A DNA stretch of 64,000 nt from PALSA-505 sp035308365. GTDB taxonomy: Bacteria > Actinomycetota > Actinomycetes > Streptosporangiales > Streptosporangiaceae. Positions 1 to 8,173 of the stretch are shown here, in pieces. The stretch covers positions 32,017 through 96,016 of the forward strand of contig DATGGU010000147.1 in the NCBI GenBank assembly GCA_035308365.1. Reading direction: 5' to 3'. Each line of letters starts with the position of its first letter. Within the stretch, counting starts at the first letter, position 1. The position numbers and the translations under genes were made by a program. Below the pieces are notes generated by a model that saw only the letters and a list, made by a program, of their open reading frames with translations, had not been told where the DNA came from and ran no database searches.

Positions 1-199
1 CCGGCGTGCCCTGGGGCCGGTAGCCGCGCGCTCCCCGCCAGGCCGCCAGGAAGCTCTCCTGCAGCACGTCCTCCACCTCGGCGGCGGGCAGGATGGGGCG
101 CAGCCGGGCGGCCAGCCACGGCGCGTGCCGGGCGAACAGCTCTCGCAGCGCGGTGTCGTCGCCGTCCGCCATCGCGGCGATCAGCGCATCATCGTCCAT
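1..199 (-). CDS. ECF sigma-70 factor, N-terminal part (cut by window edge)
   Basis: Sixty-six codons read leftward from an ATG at 199 and leave the window at base 1. The start reads MDDDALIAAMADGDDTAL, then a region-2 core with LFARHAPWLAARLRP and EVEDVLQESFLAAWRG, the helix of sigma-70 region 2 that binds core RNA polymerase and the -10 element. Extracytoplasmic-function sigma factors of this kind redirect RNA polymerase to a small stress or nutrient regulon. Region 4 and any anti-sigma partner lie outside the window, so subgroup and signal cannot be given. The fold assignment is firm. Confidence 0.85.
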   Translation of the reverse strand, partial: MDDDALIAAMADGDDTALRELFARHAPWLAARLRPILPAAEVEDVLQESFLAAWRGARGYRPQGTP

Positions 200-330
200 C
201 GCCTCTCTATTGCATTGCGGCGGCGACAGGTTCGGCAACCAGGGAAATCACTCGGCCTCCCGGGTGTTCGGGGTGACCGGGTGATCGCTGATTCCGTAAA
301 AGATCAAACCCCGGGTAAGCCACCACGGCC

Positions 331-396
331 CGCCCATGGCGCTGGGCGTGGATTCAGCCACAACGGTTCGCCTATGGCGCTCGGTGTGGATTCAGC
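331..396. repeat. 28-bp direct repeat, two copies 38 bp apart
   Basis: Copies at 331-358 and 369-396 match at 25 of 28 positions and share a GTGGATTCAGC end. The second copy contains the stop codon (392-394) of the leftward cyclodeaminase-family gene. It looks like a local duplication of a gene end. The rest of the 200-391 gap shows nothing recognisable. Confidence 0.75.
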
Positions 397-1408
397 TGGG
401 CAGGAGCGTGCCGAGGCCGAGGCCGACGGCGACGCGCAGCACCTCGGCGCCCATGGCGACGTCGAGGATGCCCATGCCGAACGGGTTGCTCAGCACGATC
501 TGGTCCGGCGACCGGCGGCCGGGGTGCCGCCCGCTCACGATGTCGGCCAGCGTCGCGTCGACCCGGCGGGCGGTTGGGGCGGCCACGTCGTAGGTCTCGC
601 CGCCGGGGCCGAGCAGCTCGCCGGACCGGTACATGCGCCCGGCCAGCCGCTTGCCGTCGGCGGCGACCAGCGGCCAGTCGTCGACGATCACCAGGTCGGC
701 CAGTTTTACCACGTCGGGCAGCACGTCATCGAGTGAGACATGCGCCACCAGCGCCCCCGGTGCCAGCCAGCCGTAGGGCAGGTAGCCGGTCGTCGTCGTG
801 GTCGTCGTGATCACGACGCCGGCGTCGCGGACGGCGTCCTGCGCCGTGTGCGCGGGGCGGCAGGGCAGGCCCTCGGCGGTCATGGTGGAGACCAGTTCGT
901 CACGGCGGTGCGGCAGGTGGTCGTGGACGGCGAACCAGGCGCCCGGGCAGCGCGGGGCGAGCAGCCGCAGGTGCGCCTGGCCGAGCGCGCCGGCCCCGAT
1001 CACCGCGATCTTGGCCGGGGCGGGCGGCCCGAGCAGCCGCACGGACAGGGCGGTGTAGGCGCTGGTGCGCAGCGCGCTGAGGTGGGCGGCGTGCATGATC
1101 GCCACCGGCCGGGCGGTCTCCCGGTCGAACAGCACGATCAGGCCGTTCGCCCGGGGAATGCCACGGTCCGGGTTGGCCAGGCTGCTGTTGATGATCTTGA
1201 CACCGAGGGCGGGCTCGGCGCCCCACAGCGCGCCGGGCAGGACGAGGCTGCGGGCGGTGGCGCCGCCGGTGGTCTGCCAGCCAAGGCAGGCCTCCTCGGG
1301 CAGCGTGGTCCGGCCCTCGGCGTGCAGCAGCAGGGTGTCGCTGACCACGGTTACCGGGTCGGTGTGCTGGACCGCCGCCAGCACATCGTCCCCGGTCAGA
1401 TAGCGCAT
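392..1408 (-). CDS. ornithine cyclodeaminase / mu-crystallin family protein
   Basis: A 338-residue protein with the family architecture. A substrate region carries VKIINSSLANP (about 70-80) and SALRTSAYTALSV (about 111-123). A Rossmann NAD(P) site follows, KIAVIGAGALGQAHLRLL from about 133. Members include ornithine cyclodeaminase, alanine dehydrogenase, ketimine reductases and enzymes making non-protein amino acids in siderophore or antibiotic pathways; the sequence does not separate these. The ATG at 1408 is chosen because it opens the conserved N-terminus (MRYLTGDDVL) and lies 5 bp after the GH92 stop; a longer open frame upstream is GH92 overlap. No good Shine-Dalgarno is visible, so translation is probably coupled to GH92. 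Confidence 0.85.
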   Translation of the reverse strand: MRYLTGDDVLAAVQHTDPVTVVSDTLLLHAEGRTTLPEEACLGWQTTGGATARSLVLPGALWGAEPALGVKIINSSLANPDRGIPRANGLIVLFDRETARPVAIMHAAHLSALRTSAYTALSVRLLGPPAPAKIAVIGAGALGQAHLRLLAPRCPGAWFAVHDHLPHRRDELVSTMTAEGLPCRPAHTAQDAVRDAGVVITTTTTTTGYLPYGWLAPGALVAHVSLDDVLPDVVKLADLVIVDDWPLVAADGKRLAGRMYRSGELLGPGGETYDVAAPTARRVDATLADIVSGRHPGRRSPDQIVLSNPFGMGILDVAMGAEVLRVAVGLGLGTLLPS

Positions 1409-1413
1409 TCCAG

Positions 1414-4400
1414 TCAGCCGGTGGCCGGCGAGATGGTGAGGCCGTCGGGCGCGTTGCCGACCGTGACCGGGGCTGCGGCCTGCCCGGTCGCGACGTCGAC
1501 CGGGCTGACATCGTTGGCGTTGGTGTTCACCACCCACGCCGTCGCGCCGCCCGGGGTGAAGGCGATCTGGTACGCGCCCGGGGCGGTGGGGATGAACGTG
1601 CCCGGCTTACCGGTCGCCGGATCGATGGGCGTGATGCCCGCCGAGCCGAAATCGGCCACGTAGATCACGCTGCCGTCCGGCGAGGTCCGGATGCCCTGTG
1701 GGCCGGCACCGACCGGGATCGTTGCCGTGACCGTGTAGCTGGACGTGTCGATGACCGACACCGTTGCGGATCCGCCGTTCGTCACGTACGCCTGGCTGCC
1801 ATTTTTGCTGAACGAGATGCCGAACGGTTGCGCTCCGACCGTGACGGTCTTGATGACCGTCCGGGTAGAAAGATCGACCACGCTGACCGTGCCGTCGCCC
1901 TGGTTGGCGACCCAGAGCTGGCTGCCGGCCGGGTTGATGGCCACCCGTTCGGCCTGGCTGCCGACCTTGACCGGGGGGCCGGCCGTGTTGGTCGCGACGT
2001 CGATGGGCTGCACGGTGCCGTCGCCGAAGTTGCTCACCCACACGGTTTTGCCATCCGGCGTGACCGCCAGGTCAGCGGCGACGCTGCCGACCGGCACCGT
2101 GGTCACGACCTGGTTGGTGGAGGTGTCGATGACCGTCACGTTGTTGCTGTTGTTGTTGGCGACGTAGAGCAGCTTGCCGTCGGGTGTGATCACCATGCCG
2201 TCCGGTCCGCTGCCGACCGTGACCGGCGGGCCGGCGATGTGGTCGCGCAGGTCGATCGGGGTCACCGTGCCGTCGCTGTAGTTGTCGACGTAGACGGTCT
2301 TGATCGACTGGCCCGGCTTGGCGACCGTGACCAGGATCGTGGTCTGCTGGATGACGGCGCCGTTGGCCGCCTTCGCGCTGAGCGTGACCTTGTAGTAGCC
2401 GGTGGGCATGGTGGCTGCCGGGGCGATGCTGGCGTGGGTGTTCGCGGTCTGCCCGGCGGGGGCGGTGACGGTCGCGGTGGCCGGGGTGACGGTCAGGCCC
2501 TTGGTCGCGGTGGCCGTCCAGGTGACTTTGGCCGGGGTCTTGCCCGCCGTGTTGCTGACCGCGATCGTGACCGGGGTCGTGCTGCCCGGGGCGACCCGGA
2601 CCTGGGCTGGTGTAGCGGTCACATAGGCGGCGGTGGATGGCGGGAAGTGCACGGGGCCGGCGCCGAACGACGGCGGGGCGTCGCCGGGGCCGCTCCCCCA
2701 GGTCTTGTCGGGCGTGGCGGACAGGGTGAAGCCGAGTTGCTCCGGCTGGCCGGTCAGCATGACCCAGGGCCGCTGGGCAGGCTTCCCGTCCACGGTGAGC
2801 GCGGTCACGTAGGGACGGTTCGCGGCCGCCTGCGGAGCGTGGATCGTCAGGCTGTTGCGCCCGGCGTGGACCATGATGCTGGGGAACAGCGGGCTGCCTG
2901 CGACGAGCAGGGGAACGCCCGGGGTCTGCGGGTACAGGCCCATCGCGGCCCAGACATACCAGGAGCTCATCGCGCCCAGGTCGTCGTTGCCCGGCTCGCC
3001 ACCTGGCGTGGCCGAGTACAGGCTGGTGAGGATGCGGCGCACGGTCTGCTGGGTCTTGTACGGGGCGCCGGCCGAGTCGTAGGCCCATGGGGTGTCCAGG
3101 CCGGGCTCGTTCCCTGCCCAGTAGTACGGCTCGTTCGGGCCGACGTTGAGCTGGGAGAACAGCGTGTCGAGCCGGGTGATCACGGCCTTGTCGCCGCCGA
3201 TGCCGGTGAACAGGCCATGCAGGTTCTGCGGGACCATCCAGGTGTACTGGGCCGCGTTGCCCTCCTGGAAGCCGCTCTGGCCGAAACCGGCGTAACCCTC
3301 GCCCGGGCTGACCGGGAATGCGGTATGCACGTCGCGCGGCAAAATATAGCCGAATGCCGTGTCGAATATGTTGGTCCAGTTCTGGGACCGTGCCAGGAAT
3401 TTCTTGACGATGGAGGTCTCGCCGGCGGTCTGCGCGAGCCGGGAGATGGCGAAGTCGGCCAGGGCGTATTCGAGGGTCTCGGAGGCGCCGTTGGGGAGCG
3501 GGCTGATGGAGTCGGCGGCGACGTTCGGGACATAGCCCTTTTGGCGGTACGCCTGGCCTTGCGGGCGCTCGACGTAGTAGCCCTGGCCGGGAGTTCCGGT
3601 GGCGTCGGCGCCGTGCACCATCGCGGCGACCGCCTGCTTGACGTTGAAGTCACGGCCGCCGAACGCGGCGATCTCGGCCAGGATCGGGTCGGCCGCGTCG
3701 CCGTTCATCACGCCGGTGTACCCCGCCGCGACCGGCCACTTGGGCAGCCAGCCGCCCTGCTGGCCGTCATTGAGCAGCGAGGTGGCCATGTCGCTGGCCT
3801 GGGCGGGGTCAAGAAGTGAGATCAGCGGGATCTCGCTGCGGTAGACGTCCCAGCCGGAGTAGTTGGCGTATTGGGCGTGGCCGGGCTTGACCCGGTGGAC
3901 CTTGCCGTCGAAGCCCATGTACTGGCCGCCCGAGTCGCTGAACAGGTTCGGGTGCAGCAGGGCGTGGTACAACGCGGTGTAGAAGGTCTGGCGCTCGGCC
4001 AGGGTGCCACCGGCAATACTGATCTTGCTGAGCTGGCTGTTCCACTGGGCCTTGGCCTGGTCCGCGACATGCTTGAGGTTCCAGCTTCGCGCCCCGGCGG
4101 CGAGGTTCGCCATCGCTCCGTTGACACTGACGTAGGAGACGGCGACCTGCATCTTCACGATGGGGTTGGCCGTGGTATTGAAGCTGAGATAGCCGCCTGC
4201 GACGACGCCTCCGCCCTGAGTCCTGGTCTTTGCTGAGTGGGCGGCGATGCCAGGGTGGATGGATACCGGGGTGGGGGCGGGAACCTGGTGGCCATGGACC
4301 TGGATGCCGGTCGCGCCTGGGTGGGTTTGGACGGCCGCGGCGGACTGGCCGCCCCAGGTGCCTGAACCGGTGAACGGGCGGTTGAATCTGGCCGCGAAGT

Positions 4401-5085
4401 AGACGGTGTAAGAATCGGGCTGGCCGCAGAAGTGGCCGCTGGTGACCGAGCCGGTGACCTCGGTGTTACCGTGCGTGGCAAAGGTCGCGGCCGAGCCGCC
4501 GTTCGCCGAGTCGGCGACCTTCAGTACCACCCTGGCTTTCGTGGTGGGTGGGTAGGTGAACTTGGCCAGGCCGGTCCGGGCGGTCACCGTGATCTGGGTT
4601 TGGATGGTGTGCTTTGTGGTGCCTAGCGTGACCGCGTAGTAACCGGGGTGTGCCTGCTCGCCGGCGTGGGTGAACGATTCGTTCAGCTCGCTGGGGTTGG
4701 TGGTCAGCGAGCCGGTGATGGGCAGCACCGGGAAGTCGCCGGCGATGCCGCAGCCGGGGCCGGACAGGTGGGTCAAACTGAAGCCGGTAATAGAGGTGTC
4801 GGTGTAGTTGTAGCCTCCGCCGGGTGGGCGGGACGGGGTGTCCGGGCTCCACTGCACCATGCCGAAGGGGACGTCGGCGCCGGGGAACGTGTCGACCTGG
4901 CCGACGACCGTGCCGCCGCTGCCGGTGCCCACGAACGGGTTGACCAGGGCGGCCGGGTCGGTTACCGGCTTGGTTGTGGTGCTGGCGGCGGCCTGCGCGG
5001 TGGCCGGGGTGAGGGTGAGGGCGGCGGCCAGGGCGGCGCAGGTGGCTGCGGCGGGCCAGCGCGGGTGGGTTCTCCGGCGTTCCAT
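1414..5085 (-). CDS. secreted GH92-family alpha-mannosidase with NEW3-like and YVTN beta-propeller domains
   Basis: A 1,223-residue protein. A signal peptide (about 1-33: MERRRTHPRW, then an Ala/Leu core ending TAQAAA) is followed by a GH92 catalytic region (about 45-790). It opens with LVNPFVGTG and DVPFGMVQWSPDT and contains GNDDLGAMSSWYVWAAMG. GH92 enzymes are exo-acting, calcium-dependent mannosidases that trim mannose from N-glycans or fungal mannoproteins. An Ig-like NEW3-type domain (about 830-925) follows, then YVTN-type propeller repeats (about 930-1220) with YVANNNSNNVTVIDTSTN and related blades. The ATG at 5085 has GGAGG upstream. The propeller may bind substrate or cell wall; that is inference. 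GH92 assignment is strong. Confidence 0.92.
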   Translation of the reverse strand: MERRRTHPRWPAAATCAALAAALTLTPATAQAAASTTTKPVTDPAALVNPFVGTGSGGTVVGQVDTFPGADVPFGMVQWSPDTPSRPPGGGYNYTDTSITGFSLTHLSGPGCGIAGDFPVLPITGSLTTNPSELNESFTHAGEQAHPGYYAVTLGTTKHTIQTQITVTARTGLAKFTYPPTTKARVVLKVADSANGGSAATFATHGNTEVTGSVTSGHFCGQPDSYTVYFAARFNRPFTGSGTWGGQSAAAVQTHPGATGIQVHGHQVPAPTPVSIHPGIAAHSAKTRTQGGGVVAGGYLSFNTTANPIVKMQVAVSYVSVNGAMANLAAGARSWNLKHVADQAKAQWNSQLSKISIAGGTLAERQTFYTALYHALLHPNLFSDSGGQYMGFDGKVHRVKPGHAQYANYSGWDVYRSEIPLISLLDPAQASDMATSLLNDGQQGGWLPKWPVAAGYTGVMNGDAADPILAEIAAFGGRDFNVKQAVAAMVHGADATGTPGQGYYVERPQGQAYRQKGYVPNVAADSISPLPNGASETLEYALADFAISRLAQTAGETSIVKKFLARSQNWTNIFDTAFGYILPRDVHTAFPVSPGEGYAGFGQSGFQEGNAAQYTWMVPQNLHGLFTGIGGDKAVITRLDTLFSQLNVGPNEPYYWAGNEPGLDTPWAYDSAGAPYKTQQTVRRILTSLYSATPGGEPGNDDLGAMSSWYVWAAMGLYPQTPGVPLLVAGSPLFPSIMVHAGRNSLTIHAPQAAANRPYVTALTVDGKPAQRPWVMLTGQPEQLGFTLSATPDKTWGSGPGDAPPSFGAGPVHFPPSTAAYVTATPAQVRVAPGSTTPVTIAVSNTAGKTPAKVTWTATATKGLTVTPATATVTAPAGQTANTHASIAPAATMPTGYYKVTLSAKAANGAVIQQTTILVTVAKPGQSIKTVYVDNYSDGTVTPIDLRDHIAGPPVTVGSGPDGMVITPDGKLLYVANNNSNNVTVIDTSTNQVVTTVPVGSVAADLAVTPDGKTVWVSNFGDGTVQPIDVATNTAGPPVKVGSQAERVAINPAGSQLWVANQGDGTVSVVDLSTRTVIKTVTVGAQPFGISFSKNGSQAYVTNGGSATVSVIDTSSYTVTATIPVGAGPQGIRTSPDGSVIYVADFGSAGITPIDPATGKPGTFIPTAPGAYQIAFTPGGATAWVVNTNANDVSPVDVATGQAAAPVTVGNAPDGLTISPATG

Positions 5086-5123
5086 CGGGCGCCTCCGGGT
5101 CTGGGGCTGCGGGGCCCCGGAGC

Positions 5124-5137
5124 TGACAACGATGTCA
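5124..5137. promoter_or_regulatory. LacI-type operator-like palindrome upstream of GH92 gene
   Basis: TGACAACGATGTCA forms a 5-4-5 inverted repeat 39 bp before the GH92 start. It differs by one central base from TGACAACGTTGTCA, a pattern typical of LacI-family sugar-repressor sites in actinobacteria. A TTGACA hexamer on the minus strand overlaps it. The regulator is not in this window. Confidence 0.45.
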
Positions 5138-5228
5138 AACCCCATGCGTAACGAAAGAATGGTGGGAGCGCAAGAGGCAGAGCGGATCTGGGCACCGGTA
5201 CGGGGCCTCGGTGGTGCCAGCGCAGCGT

Positions 5229-6002
5229 TCAGCGGGCGGCGGTCAGGAGGTCGCGCTGGTGGCGCTGGCACCAGTGGCGCGCTCTGGTGGTCGGGGCGGC
5301 GACGTTGCGCCAGTGGTCGGCGAAACCCTTGTGGCCTGCGGCGGCGGCTTCGGTGACGATCGCATAGGTCCAGTCGTGGTTGGCGACGATCGCCTCGGCC
5401 ACCTCACGGCGTTCGGGGCGGGTCAGACCGTAGGCGTCCATGAAGATCCGGAATCGCTCCAGGGAGCGGCCCTGGCGGCAGTCGGTGATGTCGCGGTCGT
5501 CCTGGAGCGGCGCCCAGGAACGGGCCGCAGCCGCGATGTCCCAGGTGGCGCTGCCGGGGCCGGCCAGGTCGAAGTCGATCAGTGCGACGGCCCGGCCGTC
5601 GCGGAACACCAGGTTGGCCGGGTGGACGTCGTTGTGGCTGACCAGGCCGGTGCGGAACCGGGCGGGGACCGGCCGGGGCCAATGGTAGAGGGCCGGATCG
5701 AAGGACGCCACGGCCTGGTGATACTCGCGGAGCAGCTGGGCCACGCTGATCAGGGCGGCGTCGGTGAGGGTGACGGCCGGCAGTGGCGGGACGGCGGCCT
5801 GGCCGTCGATGTAGGTCAGCGTCTCGGTGACCGGGTTGACCGACAGTACCCGGGGGGCGCCGGCGAAGCCTGCCGCCGACAGGTGAGCGAGCAGCGCATG
5901 GGTGGCAGGCCAGCACGGCGCAGCCGGCCGCACGACGGTGTCGCCGACGCGGATGACCAGGCCACGGTTGGCCGTCGCGCCCGGCAGCAGGTCACCGGGC
6001 AC
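5229..6002 (-). CDS. aminoglycoside phosphotransferase (APH)-family kinase
   Basis: The APH/choline-kinase fold is shown by the Brenner loop LVSHNDVHPANLVF (HxDxxxxN) and the metal-binding VALIDFDLAGPG, plus the usual N-terminal VIRVGDTVVRPAAPCW and the C-terminal YAIVTEAAAAGHKG helix. Such proteins transfer phosphate to aminoglycosides, macrolides, homoserine, choline or fructosamine-like substrates; nothing here shows which. The start is uncertain: GTG at 6002 gives 257 residues and lies 20 bp after the SorC stop, while an open frame extends upstream inside that gene. It follows the regulator in the same direction and may be cotranscribed. Confidence 0.8.
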   Translation of the reverse strand: MPGDLLPGATANRGLVIRVGDTVVRPAAPCWPATHALLAHLSAAGFAGAPRVLSVNPVTETLTYIDGQAAVPPLPAVTLTDAALISVAQLLREYHQAVASFDPALYHWPRPVPARFRTGLVSHNDVHPANLVFRDGRAVALIDFDLAGPGSATWDIAAAARSWAPLQDDRDITDCRQGRSLERFRIFMDAYGLTRPERREVAEAIVANHDWTYAIVTEAAAAGHKGFADHWRNVAAPTTRARHWCQRHQRDLLTAAR

Positions 6003-6021
6003 GGCGCTGCCCGGCAGGGGA

Positions 6022-7023
6022 TCACCGGGCAGAGGGCGCGCTGGCCCGGGAGCTCGCCGGCTGGGGATCGCCGGCCATGCCGAGCAGGGCGCGGGCGAGG
6101 CTCGCGTGCGTGACCAGACCATGGACCATCGCTCCTCGGATCGCGGCACAGACCGCCGGGGCCTTGGGTACGCCGTAGGCGACGGAGAGAACGAACGGGA
6201 TCCGCTCAAGCGCCGCACCGGGCGTAGTGATCATGCGGCTGTCCAGCGGCGTCTCGACGGGCCGGCCTTCCTCACTGATGAACACCCCGGCCAGTTCGGC
6301 GCACACCCCCAGCCTGGCCAGGGCTTCGCGTTCGGCCGGGGTGACCGCGTCGTAGATCGTCGACAGGCCCGGCGCCCAGGCGCCGACGGCGACCACGGCC
6401 ATTGTGACGGACGGCACCAGCGCGAACGCCCCGGCGATGTCTGCCTGACGGCGTATCGCGGCGGCGGTCTGTGCATCGTCAAGAAGCATCGGCGCGTAGA
6501 AGACGTGCGCCGGGCCACCCCCGACGCGGGCGACGGCGCGGACGAGGTCAAGCAGATCCCGGCCGTCGGGCGGCGGCACCGCACCGGTGAGCTGCACGAT
6601 CGGGCAGGGCGGCAGCTCGGTCAGTGCCGCCGTCAGCCCGCTGAGCGTGCGTGACCAGGACATGCCGAGCACGTCACCGGGGCTGATCAGGTCCATCAGC
6701 GCCTGCCCGGCCGCCTCACCCAGGCGGCGGCGCAGCGCGGGCTCGTCGTCGTCGGGGAAGTTGAACACGAACGCGTGCTTGAGCCCAAAGGCCGAGCACA
6801 GCTCCGCCGACAGGCCGGCGTCCAGGTTTCCGCCGGGCAGCCCGATCTCGATGCGCACCATCCCGGTCTCCCGGGCGGAGTTGAGCAGCCGGGCGACCCG
6901 GAACCGGCTGATGCCCAGCTGGTCGGCGATTTCGACCTTGGAGACGCCCTCGATATAGAACTGCCGCGCCACCCGTGCGGCAAGGACGACCTCGGACGGC
7001 CGGTCGGCCGACAACCCGGGCAT
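6022..7023 (-). CDS. SorC/DeoR-type sugar-binding transcriptional regulator
   Basis: A 333-residue protein. An N-terminal helix-turn-helix (about 14-55: ARQFYIEGVSKVEIADQLGI then SRFRVARLLNSARETG) is followed by a phosphosugar-binding effector domain with GDVLGMSWSRTLSGL and VVAVGAWAPGLSTIYDAVTP. SorC-family regulators sense phosphorylated sugars or polyols and control the adjacent catabolic genes. The ATG at 7023 has an excellent Shine-Dalgarno (AAGGAGG, 3-4 nt spacing). The nearest candidate operator is the palindrome at 7134-7148. The downstream kinase-like gene would fit a sugar-phosphate theme, but its substrate is unknown. Confidence 0.9.
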   Translation of the reverse strand: MPGLSADRPSEVVLAARVARQFYIEGVSKVEIADQLGISRFRVARLLNSARETGMVRIEIGLPGGNLDAGLSAELCSAFGLKHAFVFNFPDDDEPALRRRLGEAAGQALMDLISPGDVLGMSWSRTLSGLTAALTELPPCPIVQLTGAVPPPDGRDLLDLVRAVARVGGGPAHVFYAPMLLDDAQTAAAIRRQADIAGAFALVPSVTMAVVAVGAWAPGLSTIYDAVTPAEREALARLGVCAELAGVFISEEGRPVETPLDSRMITTPGAALERIPFVLSVAYGVPKAPAVCAAIRGAMVHGLVTHASLARALLGMAGDPQPASSRASAPSAR

Positions 7024-7133
7024 CTGCCTCCTTCACGTTCAATATCCGCGCTCATTTGAGCGGCTTAATCTCATAATTCCAGTTTCTGTTGAATTTGGCC
7101 AGCGAACCGCACCACGGACCGGTGGCGGCCGGT

Positions 7134-7148
7134 TTGCCAGGTTGGCAA
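7134..7148. promoter_or_regulatory. TTGCCAGGTTGGCAA palindrome, candidate operator
   Basis: A perfect 6-3-6 inverted repeat lies 111 bp before the SorC-type gene start and 75 bp before the divergent methyltransferase start. Its position in a shared divergent region suggests an operator, perhaps for the SorC regulator itself. Confidence 0.4.
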
Positions 7149-7222
7149 CAAGGCTTGCTTAACCGGGCCGGCGCCGGCAAAGTGGTCGCGATGGGGACCG
7201 CCTGGAAGAACCGGAGACGACC

Positions 7223-7879
7223 GTGAGCCATGACCATGATGCCGGCGATTTCGCCAGCCACTTCACCCAGGAGTTCTGGGATGACCGTTACGGTTCGACC
7301 GAGCGGTACTGGAGTGGGCAACCCAACGCGCAGCTCGTCAGCCAGGTGGACGGCCTGACCCCGGGCGAGGCGCTGGACGCGGGCTGCGGCGAGGGTGCCG
7401 ATGCCATCTGGCTGGCGTCCCGGGGCTGGACCGTCACCGGCGTGGACGTGTCCCCGGTCGGCCTGGAGCGGGCAGCCGGGCACGCCGCCGACCAGGGCGA
7501 GCAGGTCGCCGGGCGGATCACCTGGCGGCAGGAGGATCTGCTGACCTGGGTTCCAGAGCCGGAGCGGTTCGACCTGGTCACGGCCTCGTACATGCACCTG
7601 CCCGGTGAGGCTTTCGAGCGGTTCCAGCGCCGGCTGGCCGCCGCCGTACGGCCGGGCGGCACGCTGCTCATGGTCACGCACCATCCCGACGACCTGCACG
7701 CCAACGTCGGGCGCACCGGGGATGCCCGCATGTTCCCTTCCGCCGAAGACCTGGCCGCCGCGCTCGACCCCGGCGTCTGGAAGATCGTCGTGGCTTCGTC
7801 CTTCCCACGGCCGGCCACCGACCTGGACGGTCAGCCCACGCACGTCAGGGACGTTGTGCTCCGGGCGGCCCGCGGCTGA
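7223..7879 (+). CDS. class I SAM-dependent methyltransferase
   Basis: A 218-residue protein. The SAM site is EALDAGCGEGADAIWLASRG (about 50-69), followed by the acidic strand VTGVDVSPVGLERA and the later motif AAVRPGGTLLMVTH. The N-terminal FWDDRYGSTERYWSGQPNAQ is typical of the tellurite-resistance/thiopurine-like (TehB-type) methyltransferases found in actinobacteria, so the acceptor may be a small thiol, selenium or tellurium compound; that is inference. GTG at 7223 is preceded by GGAG at 7213-7216. It is transcribed away from the SorC gene. Confidence 0.85.
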   Translation: MSHDHDAGDFASHFTQEFWDDRYGSTERYWSGQPNAQLVSQVDGLTPGEALDAGCGEGADAIWLASRGWTVTGVDVSPVGLERAAGHAADQGEQVAGRITWRQEDLLTWVPEPERFDLVTASYMHLPGEAFERFQRRLAAAVRPGGTLLMVTHHPDDLHANVGRTGDARMFPSAEDLAAALDPGVWKIVVASSFPRPATDLDGQPTHVRDVVLRAARG

Positions 7880-7882
7880 ACC

Positions 7883-8035
7883 TCAGCGACGCAGGATCAG
7901 GCGCATGGTCGTGGTCTTGCCGGCACCGTTCGGGCCGAGAAAACCAGTCACCATGCCGGGACGGACCGTAAAGCTGAGATCGCCGACCGCGACGGTGGCA
8001 CCGTAACGCTTGGTCAGTCCACGTGCCTCGATCAT
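7883..8035 (-). pseudogene. truncated ABC transporter ATP-binding protein remnant
   Basis: Fifty codons encode the start of an ABC ATPase: MIEARGLTKRYGATVAVGDL, then GMVTGFLGPNGAGKTTTMRL with an intact Walker A. A TGA follows immediately after LILRR. The Q-loop, signature and Walker B needed for ATP hydrolysis are missing, and no continuation is visible before the neighbouring methyltransferase stop. A Shine-Dalgarno-like GGGAG precedes the ATG at 8035. This is best read as the 5' remnant of a deleted exporter gene. The exporter encoded at 24.8-26.3 kb has a complete relative. Confidence 0.8.
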
Positions 8036-8173
8036 CGGGCATTCTCCCTGGTTAGCGTGATTCGCGTTGACAATCACGCTACGGAGAGAGATCACCCACC
8101 AGCAGCCGGCTGCCACCCATCTTCGGGTGGGGGCTATCCCCTGCAACCGCTGGGCCACGCCAGGCGGTTGGCG

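Noticed and set aside
1828..3819. 663-codon plus-strand open frame inside the GH92 gene
   Set aside because: Composition is an Arg/Asp/Gly/Val-rich shadow of the real minus-strand gene, with no motif.
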